Part shown: positions 48,932-58,199 of the stretch, in pieces | How positions within the stretch are numbered: the stretch's first letter is position 1 | Layout: each line of letters opens with the position of its first letter | Assembly (NCBI GenBank): GCA_018873225.1 | Contig: JAEILZ010000001.1 | Location: forward strand, 2,294,001-2,358,000 | Source: [Phialemoniopsis] sp. UDSM-2020 | Lineage: Eukaryota > Ascomycota > Sordariomycetes > Thyridiales > Thyridiaceae | DNA length: 64,000 nucleotides | Direction: 5' to 3' | Position numbers and translations under genes: made by a program | Notes under the pieces: generated by a model | The model's database searches: none | The model's input: the letters and a program-made list of their open reading frames with translations, nothing else | Told to the model about the DNA's origin: nothing

Positions 48932-50416
48932 GTTTGGTCTAAGACTCGGATTTGACGCCGAGGCAAGGGCTCTCGGCGGCAATCTGGAAGGTTGAGCGAA
49001 GGTGTAAATCGCAGTACTGCTTGTCGAAAACGTCTGGCAGTATAAATCACCGGTTTGATATGGGCCCCATCCGTGTCCGTTGGACTATAGTCGACTTCAC
49101 AGAGAGCCTCGCGGCCAGTGCGGAAGAGATTGAGTATCTCGGCACTGTGGTTGAGGCGTGGAGCGCGGGCCGTTGTTGGGGGTTCGGGGTTCTGCGTTAC
49201 GGCGAAAGACGAGAGCAATGCAAACCCAGCAAGTACTGCCTCTGTTATTTGTAAACAGACAATGCCACCCGTGGAGATAAATGCCAATCCGTGTAAGAAA
49301 ACAAAGCAAGTAAGACGAGGAGGATTGTAAAAGGCAATGCAAGGTTCGAGACAGAGACAGAGTTCAGACGGGGGATGGGTCGGTCGCCTATTATTAGGCA
49401 GGCAGGGCTGATTCTTAAAGGGTAGCGCTTCTCCCGATGCTCAATTCTCTGGGTCCCGCATGCTCTCAACGCTTCTTCTCCAGACTCCAATGTTTCTTCC
49501 CTTTGGAGGCGGCGCATATGCAACATTACCTTGTGAACAATACATACATGCATGTTGTTACCTACTCCATACGTCAATCCTTACCCTCATGTCCTTCTTC
49601 GTCTCCCACCACCCCCTCCTTCCTGCTCATGCAGTGAGCACAGAGCAGGTGTCGCGAATCCCTGTTGTCAACGTCCTTCGTCGTCTCGCTCTCTCGTATT
49701 GGCCCGACCCGTCCTGACGCACTGGCATGCGAAGACATGGGGCCGAATTGTGGAACCAACACTGCGAAAAGCGCTGATGGCCTGCAGCAGTTTTGCATGT
49801 GGGACATCGCCAAACCTGCAGCTAAGACGGCACAGCGGAGCGGAAGTGTCTTGGGTGGTGCTTGTTGGAGCACAAGTCATGTCTGCCTTATTCAAACCCT
49901 CCTTCGGGCCTCAATAGCTCGTCCCGCCTGCATCCTAGGCTACTTTGTTCTTTCACATGCTTCAGCGGACCCAAGCCAGCTAAGACCTAAGGTAGGGAGC
50001 AATCGTTGATATGCGGGCGGGAAGACCATTTCTCGGGGGCGCCTCCATGTTGGACGAATGGCGTCCGCCCCATTCAAAAGGGTCCTCCAACCAGGGCGAA
50101 GCCGTTCCAAATTGCCAAAGTCGATCGGCCCTCTTAGCTTCCCCTTCTGGGCCAGAGCACGACCTCTCATACAGTGCCCCGCAATAAATTTCGCGTCAAT
50201 TAAATAATGACTCGTCCAGCTCTAGGACGAAACCAGAAATTACTTTGCCTTGCTGCAACAAACAAGACAGTTAAAGCACTCGTGGCAACAGTATTTGTTG
50301 GGCCCAAAGAGGCTACAGAGAGTGCTAGATATGGTAGTCATCTCAGCACACTACAGGCCCTTGAAGTAGGTATAACATAAACTTCATGATACATTGAAGA
50401 CGAGAAAAGACATATT
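48932..50416. other. Intergenic region, no supported gene
   Basis: This is the promoter side of the INSIG gene and downstream of the broken repeat gene. It has only short overlapping frames without motifs. Confidence 0.5.
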
Positions 50417-52332
50417 CTATCTATCCGAGTGGGTATGACCCCGCCATTCTGGTTTTCTTGGCCCAAGCTGATATACTTTACACTCTGCTCGTTTACGTCC
50501 ATATAGTAAACCAGTAGGGATAAAACCTCGTTTGATCGTTACATGGCGTAAGGACTTGAGGGATGCAACTAGCGAATTCCGGACTTTGGTTCGGGTCTGG
50601 AGGAGATCTTTCCATTTCTGGGCGGAGGGATGAGTATTGTACGGGCTCTCATCAAGAAATCTAGTGTATATATCAGTATACTGAACCAAAACCGAGGAGC
50701 ATCATGCGTAGCTTACCGAAGGAAACGGTCACGGTCTCCGGTACCCTGTGGGTAGGATTCCCTACTGCCCGTCCAAAACAAGCCTCCCAGTGGGAAGTGT
50801 CTTTCAAGATACATGTTAAGTAGCCATAAAGCGTCTCCATATAATGGAGGAGCATCTAAGACCCGGTGTCTAAAGGGTATACTAAGCTCTTGTTCTGCCA
50901 AGTCTGAAGGCTTTGACTGTGAGAATTCTGTTGGTACCGCAATTGAAACTTCTGAGACTTGTGAGACCACCATTGCTACCTGGCTAGTCTGACCCAGGCC
51001 AATTGAAAGCCCTGTGACAGCTTCCCAGATGTCTGTAAGGATACAACCATCTCCATACTTTTCGAAATCGAGCTTTGAGATTGACGCTTTTGCTGGTATG
51101 TTATGGTGAAGAATCGTGGCTCCGTTTCCATTACGGATGTCAAGACCTGAAGTTGTGAAATGAATAGTCCTTAGGTCTTCTGCATTCAGGGGAATGAATG
51201 AAGTACCAAGGCGGATATCGATCGAGACGGCTTTGCCACTATCTCTTTTGCATCTGATCCTAACACACCCTTGTTGAGAAATCCTCACTAGACTCCCGTC
51301 TAGATGCCGCAATGATATATCTGGCAGTCTTGACCTGACAGTACTTAGCGTATGTAGCCAGCGCAGACACTGATAATGCAAATGTGTTGAGGCCCTCTGT
51401 AAGACGTCCCAGGTTTCTGCCTGGGGGGCAGCAGAAGGAAAGTCTGTTGGCAAGCCATGATTGAACAAGAAAATTGACTCTTCTGCCGTTCGGCCTCCAG
51501 AAAACCCGTGATGACATTCAAGACACGCAGCAAGCCATGAGCCTTCCGGTTGCGTAGTAATGAAGTCTAGCCAATGGGTCTTGTCCTCTAGGCCGTATAT
51601 GGCAGGTAAACATGTTGCAAATAGTATAATAGCTTGCTCAATTCGTTTGCAAGAACCAACGGCGCCGAGAGCGCGCCCGCACCGTTCCAATGTGATCCTA
51701 AACAGGGATTGGGTGAACCGATGTTTGAATGGACCATGCGTTGAATCATGATCAAGACAGGAAACCATGTAGCGCTGTAACGCGTGTTCCAGAACCAGCA
51801 CGCGTTGTTTGGCACACCGGCTGCTTCTGTTCCTCGCCCATTCCTCAAATTTGAGGCGGTCGGCTTCGCTGTCCCTGATTTCACGCGCTGCCAATTTCTT
51901 TTTCTGAAGACTCGGAACTGATGCACCCAGAATTCCTCTGTTGGTAGACGCTCTTTCCATCATTTTCAGCTCCGCGAGTCTCCTTCTCCGAAAACTTTGA
52001 AATGATGAACCTGGATTTCTTCGTATGATAGACGTTCTTTCCAGAATTTTCTGCTCTGTCAGTCTTACTTTCTGAAGAATTGGAGAGGATATTCTTGGAG
52101 TTTCTCCGTTGGTAGACGCTCTTTCCAAGACTCCTGGCTCTGCCCGCCTCCTTTTCCGAAGATTTTGACCTGACGAAACTGGAATTTCTCGTATGATAGA
52201 CGTTCTTTCCAAGGTTTTACGCTCTGTCAGTCTGATTTTCTGAAGAATTTGAGAGGATATTCTTGGAGCTACTCCGTTGGTAGACGCTTTTTCAATGATC
52301 TTCGGCTCCTCCGGTATCCTTTCCCGAGGATC
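50417..52332 (-). CDS. C-terminal piece of the broken repeat gene
   Basis: Proposed: complement(join(50417..50660,50717..52332)). The frame is open from the stop at 52333 and has no early ATG (the first is in repeat unit 8, MMERASTN, near 51963), so initiation there would give a shorter protein. After the repeats comes a globular region: LEHALQRYMVSCLDHDSTHGPFKHRFTQSLF, LATCLPAIYGLEDKTHWLDFI, ECHHGFSGGRTAEESIFLFNHGLP. The last exon is basic (LRHVTIKRGFIPTGLLYGRKR). The intact frame and good splice site suggest this end decayed least. Unrecognised family. Confidence 0.45.
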
Positions 52333-52570
52333 TTAACCTGGTGAACTTCGAATTTTTCCTTTGGTAGACGCTTTCTTCTTCTCCTTCAGCTCTGCCGGTC
52401 TCCTTTTCCGAAGGCTTCGACCCGATGAACATGGAATTTTTCCTTTGGTAGATACTCTTGCCATGGATTTCAGCTCTGCAAGTCTCATTTTCCGAAGCAT
52501 TTGAGAGGTTAATCTTGGAAGTATTCCATTGGTAGACACTCTTTCCATGACTCTCAGGTCTGCAAGTAAC
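51890..52570 (-). repeat. Eight 84-bp tandem repeats in coding frame
   Basis: The plus-strand word tagacg (or a one-base variant) recurs at exactly 84-bp steps from ~51945 to ~52535. Each unit encodes 28 residues of the form (M/L)ERASTNGxxPRxSSQxLRKxRLAELK on the minus strand. Two sub-types alternate, ERASTN and ERTSII, implying that a two-unit block was duplicated. Unit spacing is constant over all eight copies. Confidence 0.9.
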
Positions 52571-53064
52571 CTTTTCTGAAAACTCCGAGCGTATGGCTCT
52601 ACCAGTCTCTTTTGAAGATCTAGGATCCCTCCTTTGGGCAAGGTTGTTTCTGTTGGCACGCTTTTTTGCCGAGTTTGCAGCTCAGCCAATGTGTACAATT
52701 TCTTCACCTCCTTGAAGCGGTCGTGGAACCCAGCATTCTCCAAGGTCTTGTTTGCATTGTCGATGATGCTTTGGCAGAGCTGTTCCCGATTGAGTATTTG
52801 TCCAGCCGGAGTTGCAATAATCTTGAGGGTGACATCGATGTGCACCCAGGTTGCTAGCCAGCTGTACCAGTATACAAGGAATAATGGTTGTGATGATGCT
52901 GATCTAGCATTCAGTCCGGGGTGGAATTGAGGAATCATGACCATGATGATAGGCTTTGAGCGGTCTGCAGTATGCTTAACGATGCGAGCTACACCTGCTT
53001 CACACAATAACTCCCTAGGCCACAGATCAGCGTACAGAAGACCAGCTTGCTCTTCAGTGGACAT
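52333..53064 (-). CDS. Middle piece of the broken repeat gene
   Basis: 243 codons without interruption, ATG at 53064 (MSTEEQAGLLYADLWPRELL). Recognisable globular sequence (KPIIMVMIPQFHPGLNAR, LFLVYWYSWLATWVHIDVTLK) leads into a Leu/Lys helical part and then the first two and a half 84-bp repeat units. It ends at a TAA, and the same frame continues into the next piece. Whether it is translated by itself is unknown. No family was recognised. Confidence 0.4.
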   Translation of the reverse strand: MSTEEQAGLLYADLWPRELLCEAGVARIVKHTADRSKPIIMVMIPQFHPGLNARSASSQPLFLVYWYSWLATWVHIDVTLKIIATPAGQILNREQLCQSIIDNANKTLENAGFHDRFKEVKKLYTLAELQTRQKSVPTETTLPKGGILDLQKRLVEPYARSFQKRLLADLRVMERVSTNGILPRLTSQMLRKMRLAELKSMARVSTKGKIPCSSGRSLRKRRPAELKEKKKASTKGKIRSSPG

Positions 53065-54824
53065 ACTTCATAGGTGAGCTCTGGCATTTGCTAACCCAAC
53101 CTGAGGCTTTATTACCAAGTGCAGTCACAATAATAGGCTGTAGCACTTGAAGCCATTGTTGTAAAAGTTCCTATAGAATATTTCATTAGCGAGTCTCTCC
53201 ATTTTCTCAGGAGACCTGTTAGTACTGACTCGTGATTTTTTCCGTTGAGCCTTTAATAATTCGCCAACAGGCCAGTTATACATCTGACTGAAACTTATGA
53301 TACTCTGCAGTAATTGTACTGTCTGCGATGCTGCCTCGTCTTCCAATAGACCTAACGTAGTGATGATCTTGAAGACCAAATCCGATGCAGTACGTTCACC
53401 GCTGAAGAAGGGCTGCCCATCCCTAATTGTTACCCAAGGAGGATCAAGTCCACAAATAGCAAATATTGAATTACCTGCTACCTGCTGACCGACTGCCTGG
53501 GTATAGGTGCTCTGGATGTAAGGAGTAAATGACTTCGATATAACGTGGGCTGTCTCATCCCATACGTTCTCTTTGATGTAATCCCAAAAGTCCGTTAAGT
53601 CTTGGTTGATGTGTTTTAGAATATCTTAATTGTGCGCAGTCTTGCAGGCGCGGATGTTTTCAAGTATACTGGTACGGCATCAAAGGAATACATATTGATC
53701 CTCAACTGGAACGCGAATAGCCGTACGTTTGCCACCTTGTTGGCGGTTAAGAAGGGTCGAAAAATCGAAAAACCGGATCATTGCCCTTTCCATCTGATCA
53801 CCCATGGCTTGTGATGCTTTCTGTGCCAGGGAACTACCATTTCTTTGGACAATTGAAGAAAAGTGTGCCATATGAGTATCTTGCATCAAAAATATCTGGG
53901 CTGAGGCTGCGGCATGTAGGGAAATGCGCTGCAGAGATTAATTGAAGGCCCCCAAGAAGCAGTTTCGACGCAGTGACTTTTCGGCTCTTATCCCAGGTGA
54001 CCATAGCGCCTATGTAGTCCCTACATATCGAAGGGTAATAATTTCGTCCACGGAACGATGAGAGACCGCACGCTTCCATGGTCCTGTGTACTGTTCCGTC
54101 CACCCATGATCTTCAAGGTCATGTATGATACGCTTCAGTTCCCCGGACTGCATAGTCCATGAACGAAAATAACAGACACATCCATTATCGAGATTAGCCG
54201 TAGATTTCGTGACTTCATAGAAGTTCAAGAACTTAGAGAGCTGGCTATTCGTGACATGTAGAGGACAAGCAAGCCATGCTTCTACTAAGTTTCCAACATG
54301 AGCTGGTAGTGGTTGTTGGGACTGGAAAAGGGGTGTTGCTGACAGAACACGCTCTAGAACATTGCTTCCGGGGAAAGAGGAATCAGTATCAAGCGCAGAT
54401 CTAAGTCGCAATCTGAGTTCTGACACCGAATATTTTGAGTTGAAACTGAATCGCCGGTGTTGTTGATGATAAGTACGACCTTTCACGTAGCTGTTGGTCA
54501 CACCGCCAGTGCTTTTTCTTCGTGTTCTGATCACCATATTTTGATCACGGATACAAGACAGGTCTAACCTGGCGAGAGGAGAAGCAGAACAAAGCTTTTC
54601 GGCATGAAAGTTGTCGGTATGAAGAGTCTTCGGTAAGAGAGGTCTCTTACTTCTCGCCTGAGAAACGCCAGGATTTGAACAGTTGGCCCAAAAGAAACAA
54701 ATCGGGGGAAAGGGGGGAAATGAGCTTGTCCCCTTGCTAGGAAAATACCAGCAATCTGCGCGTCTGCGAGACCACACGCGTCAAAAACAAACCTACCCGG
54801 CCGCAAGGGGTATTTTCCTTTTTC

Positions 54825-54887
54825 TTTTTCTTCTCTTCACTTTCTTTCTTTCTTTCCTTTTCTTTTTTCTCTGTTTTTTTTTACGAT
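54825..54887 (+). repeat. Poly-pyrimidine microsatellite tract
   Basis: About 60 bases made almost only of T and C (CTTT/TTTC units, T8 at the end) occur just upstream of the pseudogene start, on the opposite strand. Simple-sequence drift explains it; no function is inferred. Confidence 0.75.
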
Positions 54888-55113
54888 GGAACAGGACCTA
54901 CCGTGCCTGTTGATTGCCGTAACGTAAGCACAAGCTGCCTACTTTAGGAAAATGGTCTATTCGCTACTCGTTCTTTTTCGTTGCGAAAGGCGTCTATATG
55001 AGGAAGAGACGATGTCTCGACCTGTAAAGGTCTCGAGGTTGATCCCTGTGATAAAGATTTTGTGGCCCTTGTAGGAGGTATAGTTGGCAAAATAGTCACT
55101 ATACGTTCTGAAG

Positions 55114-55273
55114 GGCAAGATGGCCGAGCGGTTAAGGCGCTGCACGTGAGTAAATTGCACTATAAAATTAGTGAATCCACACTAACTCCCCCATGGTCAA
55201 GGAATTTCTTAGGCGTAATCCGCCTATAATTGCAGTCTCGAAAGAGGCGGGGGTTCGAATCCCCCTCTTGTCA
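55114..55273 (+). tRNA. Type II tRNA (Ser or Leu) with a ~79-nt intron
   Basis: Acceptor stem GGCAAGA (55114-55120) pairs with TCTTGTC (55266-55272), one G-U wobble, with A as discriminator. D-arm TGGCCGAGCGGTTAAGGCG is the A-box consensus. Anticodon stem CTGCA (55140-55144) pairs with TGCAG (55231-55235). The long variable arm TCTCGAAAGAGGC marks Ser or Leu. The T-arm GGGGGTTCGAATCCCCC is the perfect B-box. A T7 run follows at 55294-55300. The 86 bases between the anticodon stem halves hold the 7-nt loop plus an intron. With the normal intron position after base 37 the loop reads C-G-T-G-A-G, giving TGA (Ser) but G instead of the universal U33. Anticodon therefore uncertain; it may be a tRNA pseudogene. 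Confidence 0.7.
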
Positions 55274-55293
55274 TTCACCAACTAGCGGTGTTA

Positions 55294-55306
55294 TTTTTTT
55301 CTTTTT
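55294..55306 (+). terminator. RNA polymerase III T-run terminator
   Basis: Seven T followed by C and five T lie about 21 bases after the tRNA discriminator, the expected place and form of a Pol III stop. Confidence 0.75.
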
Positions 55307-56180
55307 GTCATTGAAGATCCTCACTAATTGATTATGCAAGAAATCAGCTCCAAGGCGAGTGCTAAGTTTGGTCGTGCTGGAACCAACAACGACAACAGAT
55401 GGATCCTGCGGAGGTGTGATTTGGTAGCCCATGACAAGTCCAATCGGCCACCAGGTGGCCTTTTGGCACAATTTACGGAGGTACACTTTTGCGTCCATGT
55501 GACTGACAAGGGCTTTTTCGCTTGACTGGATGTGAGGGGGGGTCGCAGTGCTTCCGAGGATGAATAGCTCTGTCGCGCCCAGATTCCCCAGACGGTTCAA
55601 TCAAAGCGTGCATGATTGGCTGCTCGCCACCCCGCGATAATTGCATTGAGACATGGCTTGCCTATGAGAAAGTTCGTCTTGCCCGATTGTATCATGCTGT
55701 GGCACGAATGAGGCACAGCGAGGAGACAGTCTAGCCCTCGACATCAACAAAACCTGGTGATGTATGGCGCCCAAAAGAGGCATGGGTGCGCCCGCAACTG
55801 CAGCTGCACAACACCTCCATCGGGATGCCTGATGAGACGCGCCGAGACCTGGATTCGGTAAATTACTTACACTTTTGGCGGAGAACGTGACGCAACACCT
55901 ACTCCGTACATAAGCCGAGGAGATCATGGAAACACGAATCAATTCGACCTCGACGAAGCTGATACCATCTCATTCTTGGCGTCAAACATGTCTCTGTACT
56001 CAACTGTTCAATACATTCCTTGTGAGCATAGCGAAGTTACAGTATCAAGCAACTTTGTCTCAGAGATTCGCTAGTGTTATTGACCCCAGCTATGAGAATG
56101 GGCAGACTATACCACTCCGTAGACATCCCTTGCTTCCAAGAGCCGAACTCCAGATTTACACGACGCTATCCAATTCCCGT

Positions 56181-57605
56181 CTACTCATCATCCTCGCTAT
56201 CGTCATCCGAGCTTTCTTCCTCCAGCTCGTCCTCGCTGTCCTCGAGGCCTTCGGGTCGGGGTATCATGACAAACGCCTCTACACATGTGATTCTGTTGTG
56301 GGTGTCGTAGGTTCCCAGCATCTTTCCAACTTGCCTGCCTCCCTTCTGCTTGCTTGCAAGCTTCAGGTCCGACTCCGGCAATTTCCACACTCGTACCTTG
56401 CCGTCGCTACACCCAGCCACGACGATCCAAGACTTGGAGGCGTCTCCCTCTGTGACGGGGAGAATGGCGAAATCTTTGATCCTCCCGACGACGCCGTGTT
56501 CCTTGCCCCCCAGTTGTGAAATCAATGTAGCCGTCGGGAGCGATGAGCTCTCGTCTTCCTTGCCCTTTGTTGAATCCGACTTCGTAGAGAAGAACATGAT
56601 GCGGCCATCCTCAGTCGACACAGCCAGCACCTCCGACTCGCTCTCATCGTCCATCGCCACAAAGCCAAACTCGTGCACCTTGGTCTTTGAAGTCGGCATC
56701 ACCTTACACCTAGGTGTGCAGTCCATACCGAAAACCAGGATATTGCGGTCAAAGCCGACCGCGAACTCATCGACGTTGCCCCACACGACCTTCCTGCCCT
56801 CGCCTGTCGAGTGCTTTCCCTCCCCGATATCTTGCAGGATGTCCCGCGAGAAGTTGAGCACGCCCGCCTTCTTGCCCGTGACGAGGTTCCAGAGGCGCAT
56901 AGACCGCTCGCCCTTGCTCACACTGATCATAACCTTCATGCTGGGATCGATCGCAAAGTCGTTGATCCCGGACGGCGTGCCGCCCATGGGTGCTGTGTCG
57001 CCGCTCGGCCGCCCCATTACCTTGGGCTTTGGTGCTTTGATAGTAGACAGTAGTGACCAGTCTCTTGACCTTGTGACGGCTATCGTAGAGTCCTCGGATC
57101 CTGAAAGTAGTTTTGATCGAGTCGGGAATGCCAGCTTCGTGACGGTGGAAGAGTGGTGCATCAAAGTGCCGATCTCGCGGTTCTTGGAGTTCTCAAGGAT
57201 AGGGCGCGATGCGACAGATGACAACATCTCTTGCTCCTGATTCCTCTTCGGGGGGTGAGCAGAGATATTGTAGACATTGATCCGCTCGTCTGTACTGCCC
57301 GTCGCAAGCATCACCTTCTGCGACTGGGTCGGAGAAGGCGCCGAGGGAGGCGAGAGAGCTAGGCACCGGATGGCAGAGTTGTGTGCGTTGAACAGAAATG
57401 TATCCGCAAACTGGGTGTCTCCCTTGGAACTGATCGTGGCAGTAAAGCCGTGAAGCACCCGGTCGTAGGAGCCGGTGACGATCTGGATCGTCAACGGCGA
57501 CTCGGGCGAAGTAGCGACAACTGCATCTTCCGTCTTGGACTTTTTGGTCGACTGAGGGGCCGACTTTTCCACACGAGAGGCAGTCTCCCTCTTCCTTTTG
57601 GCCAT
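56181..57605 (-). CDS. mak11: Mak11/PAK1IP1-type WD40 ribosome assembly factor
   Basis: Single exon, 474 aa, ATG at 57605. The N-terminus is a Lys/Arg nuclear-localisation stretch (MAKRKRETASRVEK, STKKSKTE). WD-type blades follow: IVTGSYDRVLHGFTA, NAHNSAIRCLAL, MLATGSTDERINVYNI, HHSSTVTKLAFPTRSKLLSGSEDSTIAV, INDFAIDPSMKVMISVSKGERSMRLWNLVTGKKAGVLNF, VHEFGFVAM, VAGCSDGKVRVWKL. The order SGSEDSTIAV, then SKGERSMRLWNLVTGK, is the hallmark of the Mak11/PAK1IP1 (Skb15) family. The C-terminus is Glu/Asp/Ser-rich (EDSEDELEEESSDDDSEDDE). Family role: 60S pre-ribosome assembly in the nucleolus. The next gene on the same strand is Vid21, 594 bases upstream in window coordinates. Confidence 0.93.
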   Translation of the reverse strand: MAKRKRETASRVEKSAPQSTKKSKTEDAVVATSPESPLTIQIVTGSYDRVLHGFTATISSKGDTQFADTFLFNAHNSAIRCLALSPPSAPSPTQSQKVMLATGSTDERINVYNISAHPPKRNQEQEMLSSVASRPILENSKNREIGTLMHHSSTVTKLAFPTRSKLLSGSEDSTIAVTRSRDWSLLSTIKAPKPKVMGRPSGDTAPMGGTPSGINDFAIDPSMKVMISVSKGERSMRLWNLVTGKKAGVLNFSRDILQDIGEGKHSTGEGRKVVWGNVDEFAVGFDRNILVFGMDCTPRCKVMPTSKTKVHEFGFVAMDDESESEVLAVSTEDGRIMFFSTKSDSTKGKEDESSSLPTATLISQLGGKEHGVVGRIKDFAILPVTEGDASKSWIVVAGCSDGKVRVWKLPESDLKLASKQKGGRQVGKMLGTYDTHNRITCVEAFVMIPRPEGLEDSEDELEEESSDDDSEDDE

Positions 57606-58199
57606 TTTGTCTTTGAGTGCTGAGCTTTCGTTACTCGGGTCAATTTGTTGAAATTGTCACTGCAACATTGCTAACTTGCGGGCGATCCAAGAAATTTTTG
57701 GAGGAAAGCTCCCAACTTTTTTCCCTGCAAATCAGCTTATCGGGTCCTTATCTAATCTTATCTGCAACACACAATTACATGTATGCCAGCCTAGACCGAT
57801 TTGACATCACATGCAGTTTTCGTTCATCAAGCTTCACTAATTGGAGATCTCAAGGATTTTAAGAACCTTGGATGGCTTGGTTGAGGGGTATTATTGTTCG
57901 CTTTGATGAACGCGATGGAAGGGTATTTCTATGTACAAAAGGGTTCCTCTTCCCTGCCTAGCACATCCGCTAATGTGCATCTCCATGTAATCCCTCCAGC
58001 AAATGATATCAATCACAACGACCACACACTGCAAAAAGTTGGTATGTGCTATGCGTACTCTAAAATGGGACCGAAACAAGGCTGGTGGAATGGATGAGTT
58101 GGACTTCGATGCCAATTCTATTCCAGGATCCTAAGCCATTGCTGCATTTAGACCTGATGACTTGTCTGCGACTCCAAGATACGACGAGATAAGAGTGGC

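Larger units (their letters stand above)
50417..54537 (-). pseudogene. Decayed fungal gene with internal 84-bp repeats
   Basis: Read on the minus strand from the ATG at 54537, coding-like sequence runs for ~4.1 kb but changes frame several times. Frame breaks: after ITLRYVGTT (about 54010, followed by IGAMVTWDKSRKV in the next frame), near 53930, at a T-run near 53770, near 53640 (LRTIK then DILKHINQDL), and near 53140. An in-frame TAA at 52333-52335 falls inside a tandem repeat where a sister unit has CAA. The 3' end is still well formed: a 56-nt intron (50661-50716) joins DRDRF-LR to FLDESPYNTHPSAQKW, ending at 50417. I do not recognise the family. The coding character across all pieces suggests recent decay; several sequencing errors are the alternative. 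Confidence 0.6.

Noticed and set aside
51890..52570. CRISPR-like array
   Set aside because: Units are contiguous 84-bp coding repeats without unique spacers, in a eukaryotic gene.
54010..54060. GIY-YIG nuclease motif in the pseudogene (LRYVGTT)
   Set aside because: The short motif alone, followed by a frame break and no matching Arg/Glu context, is not enough.
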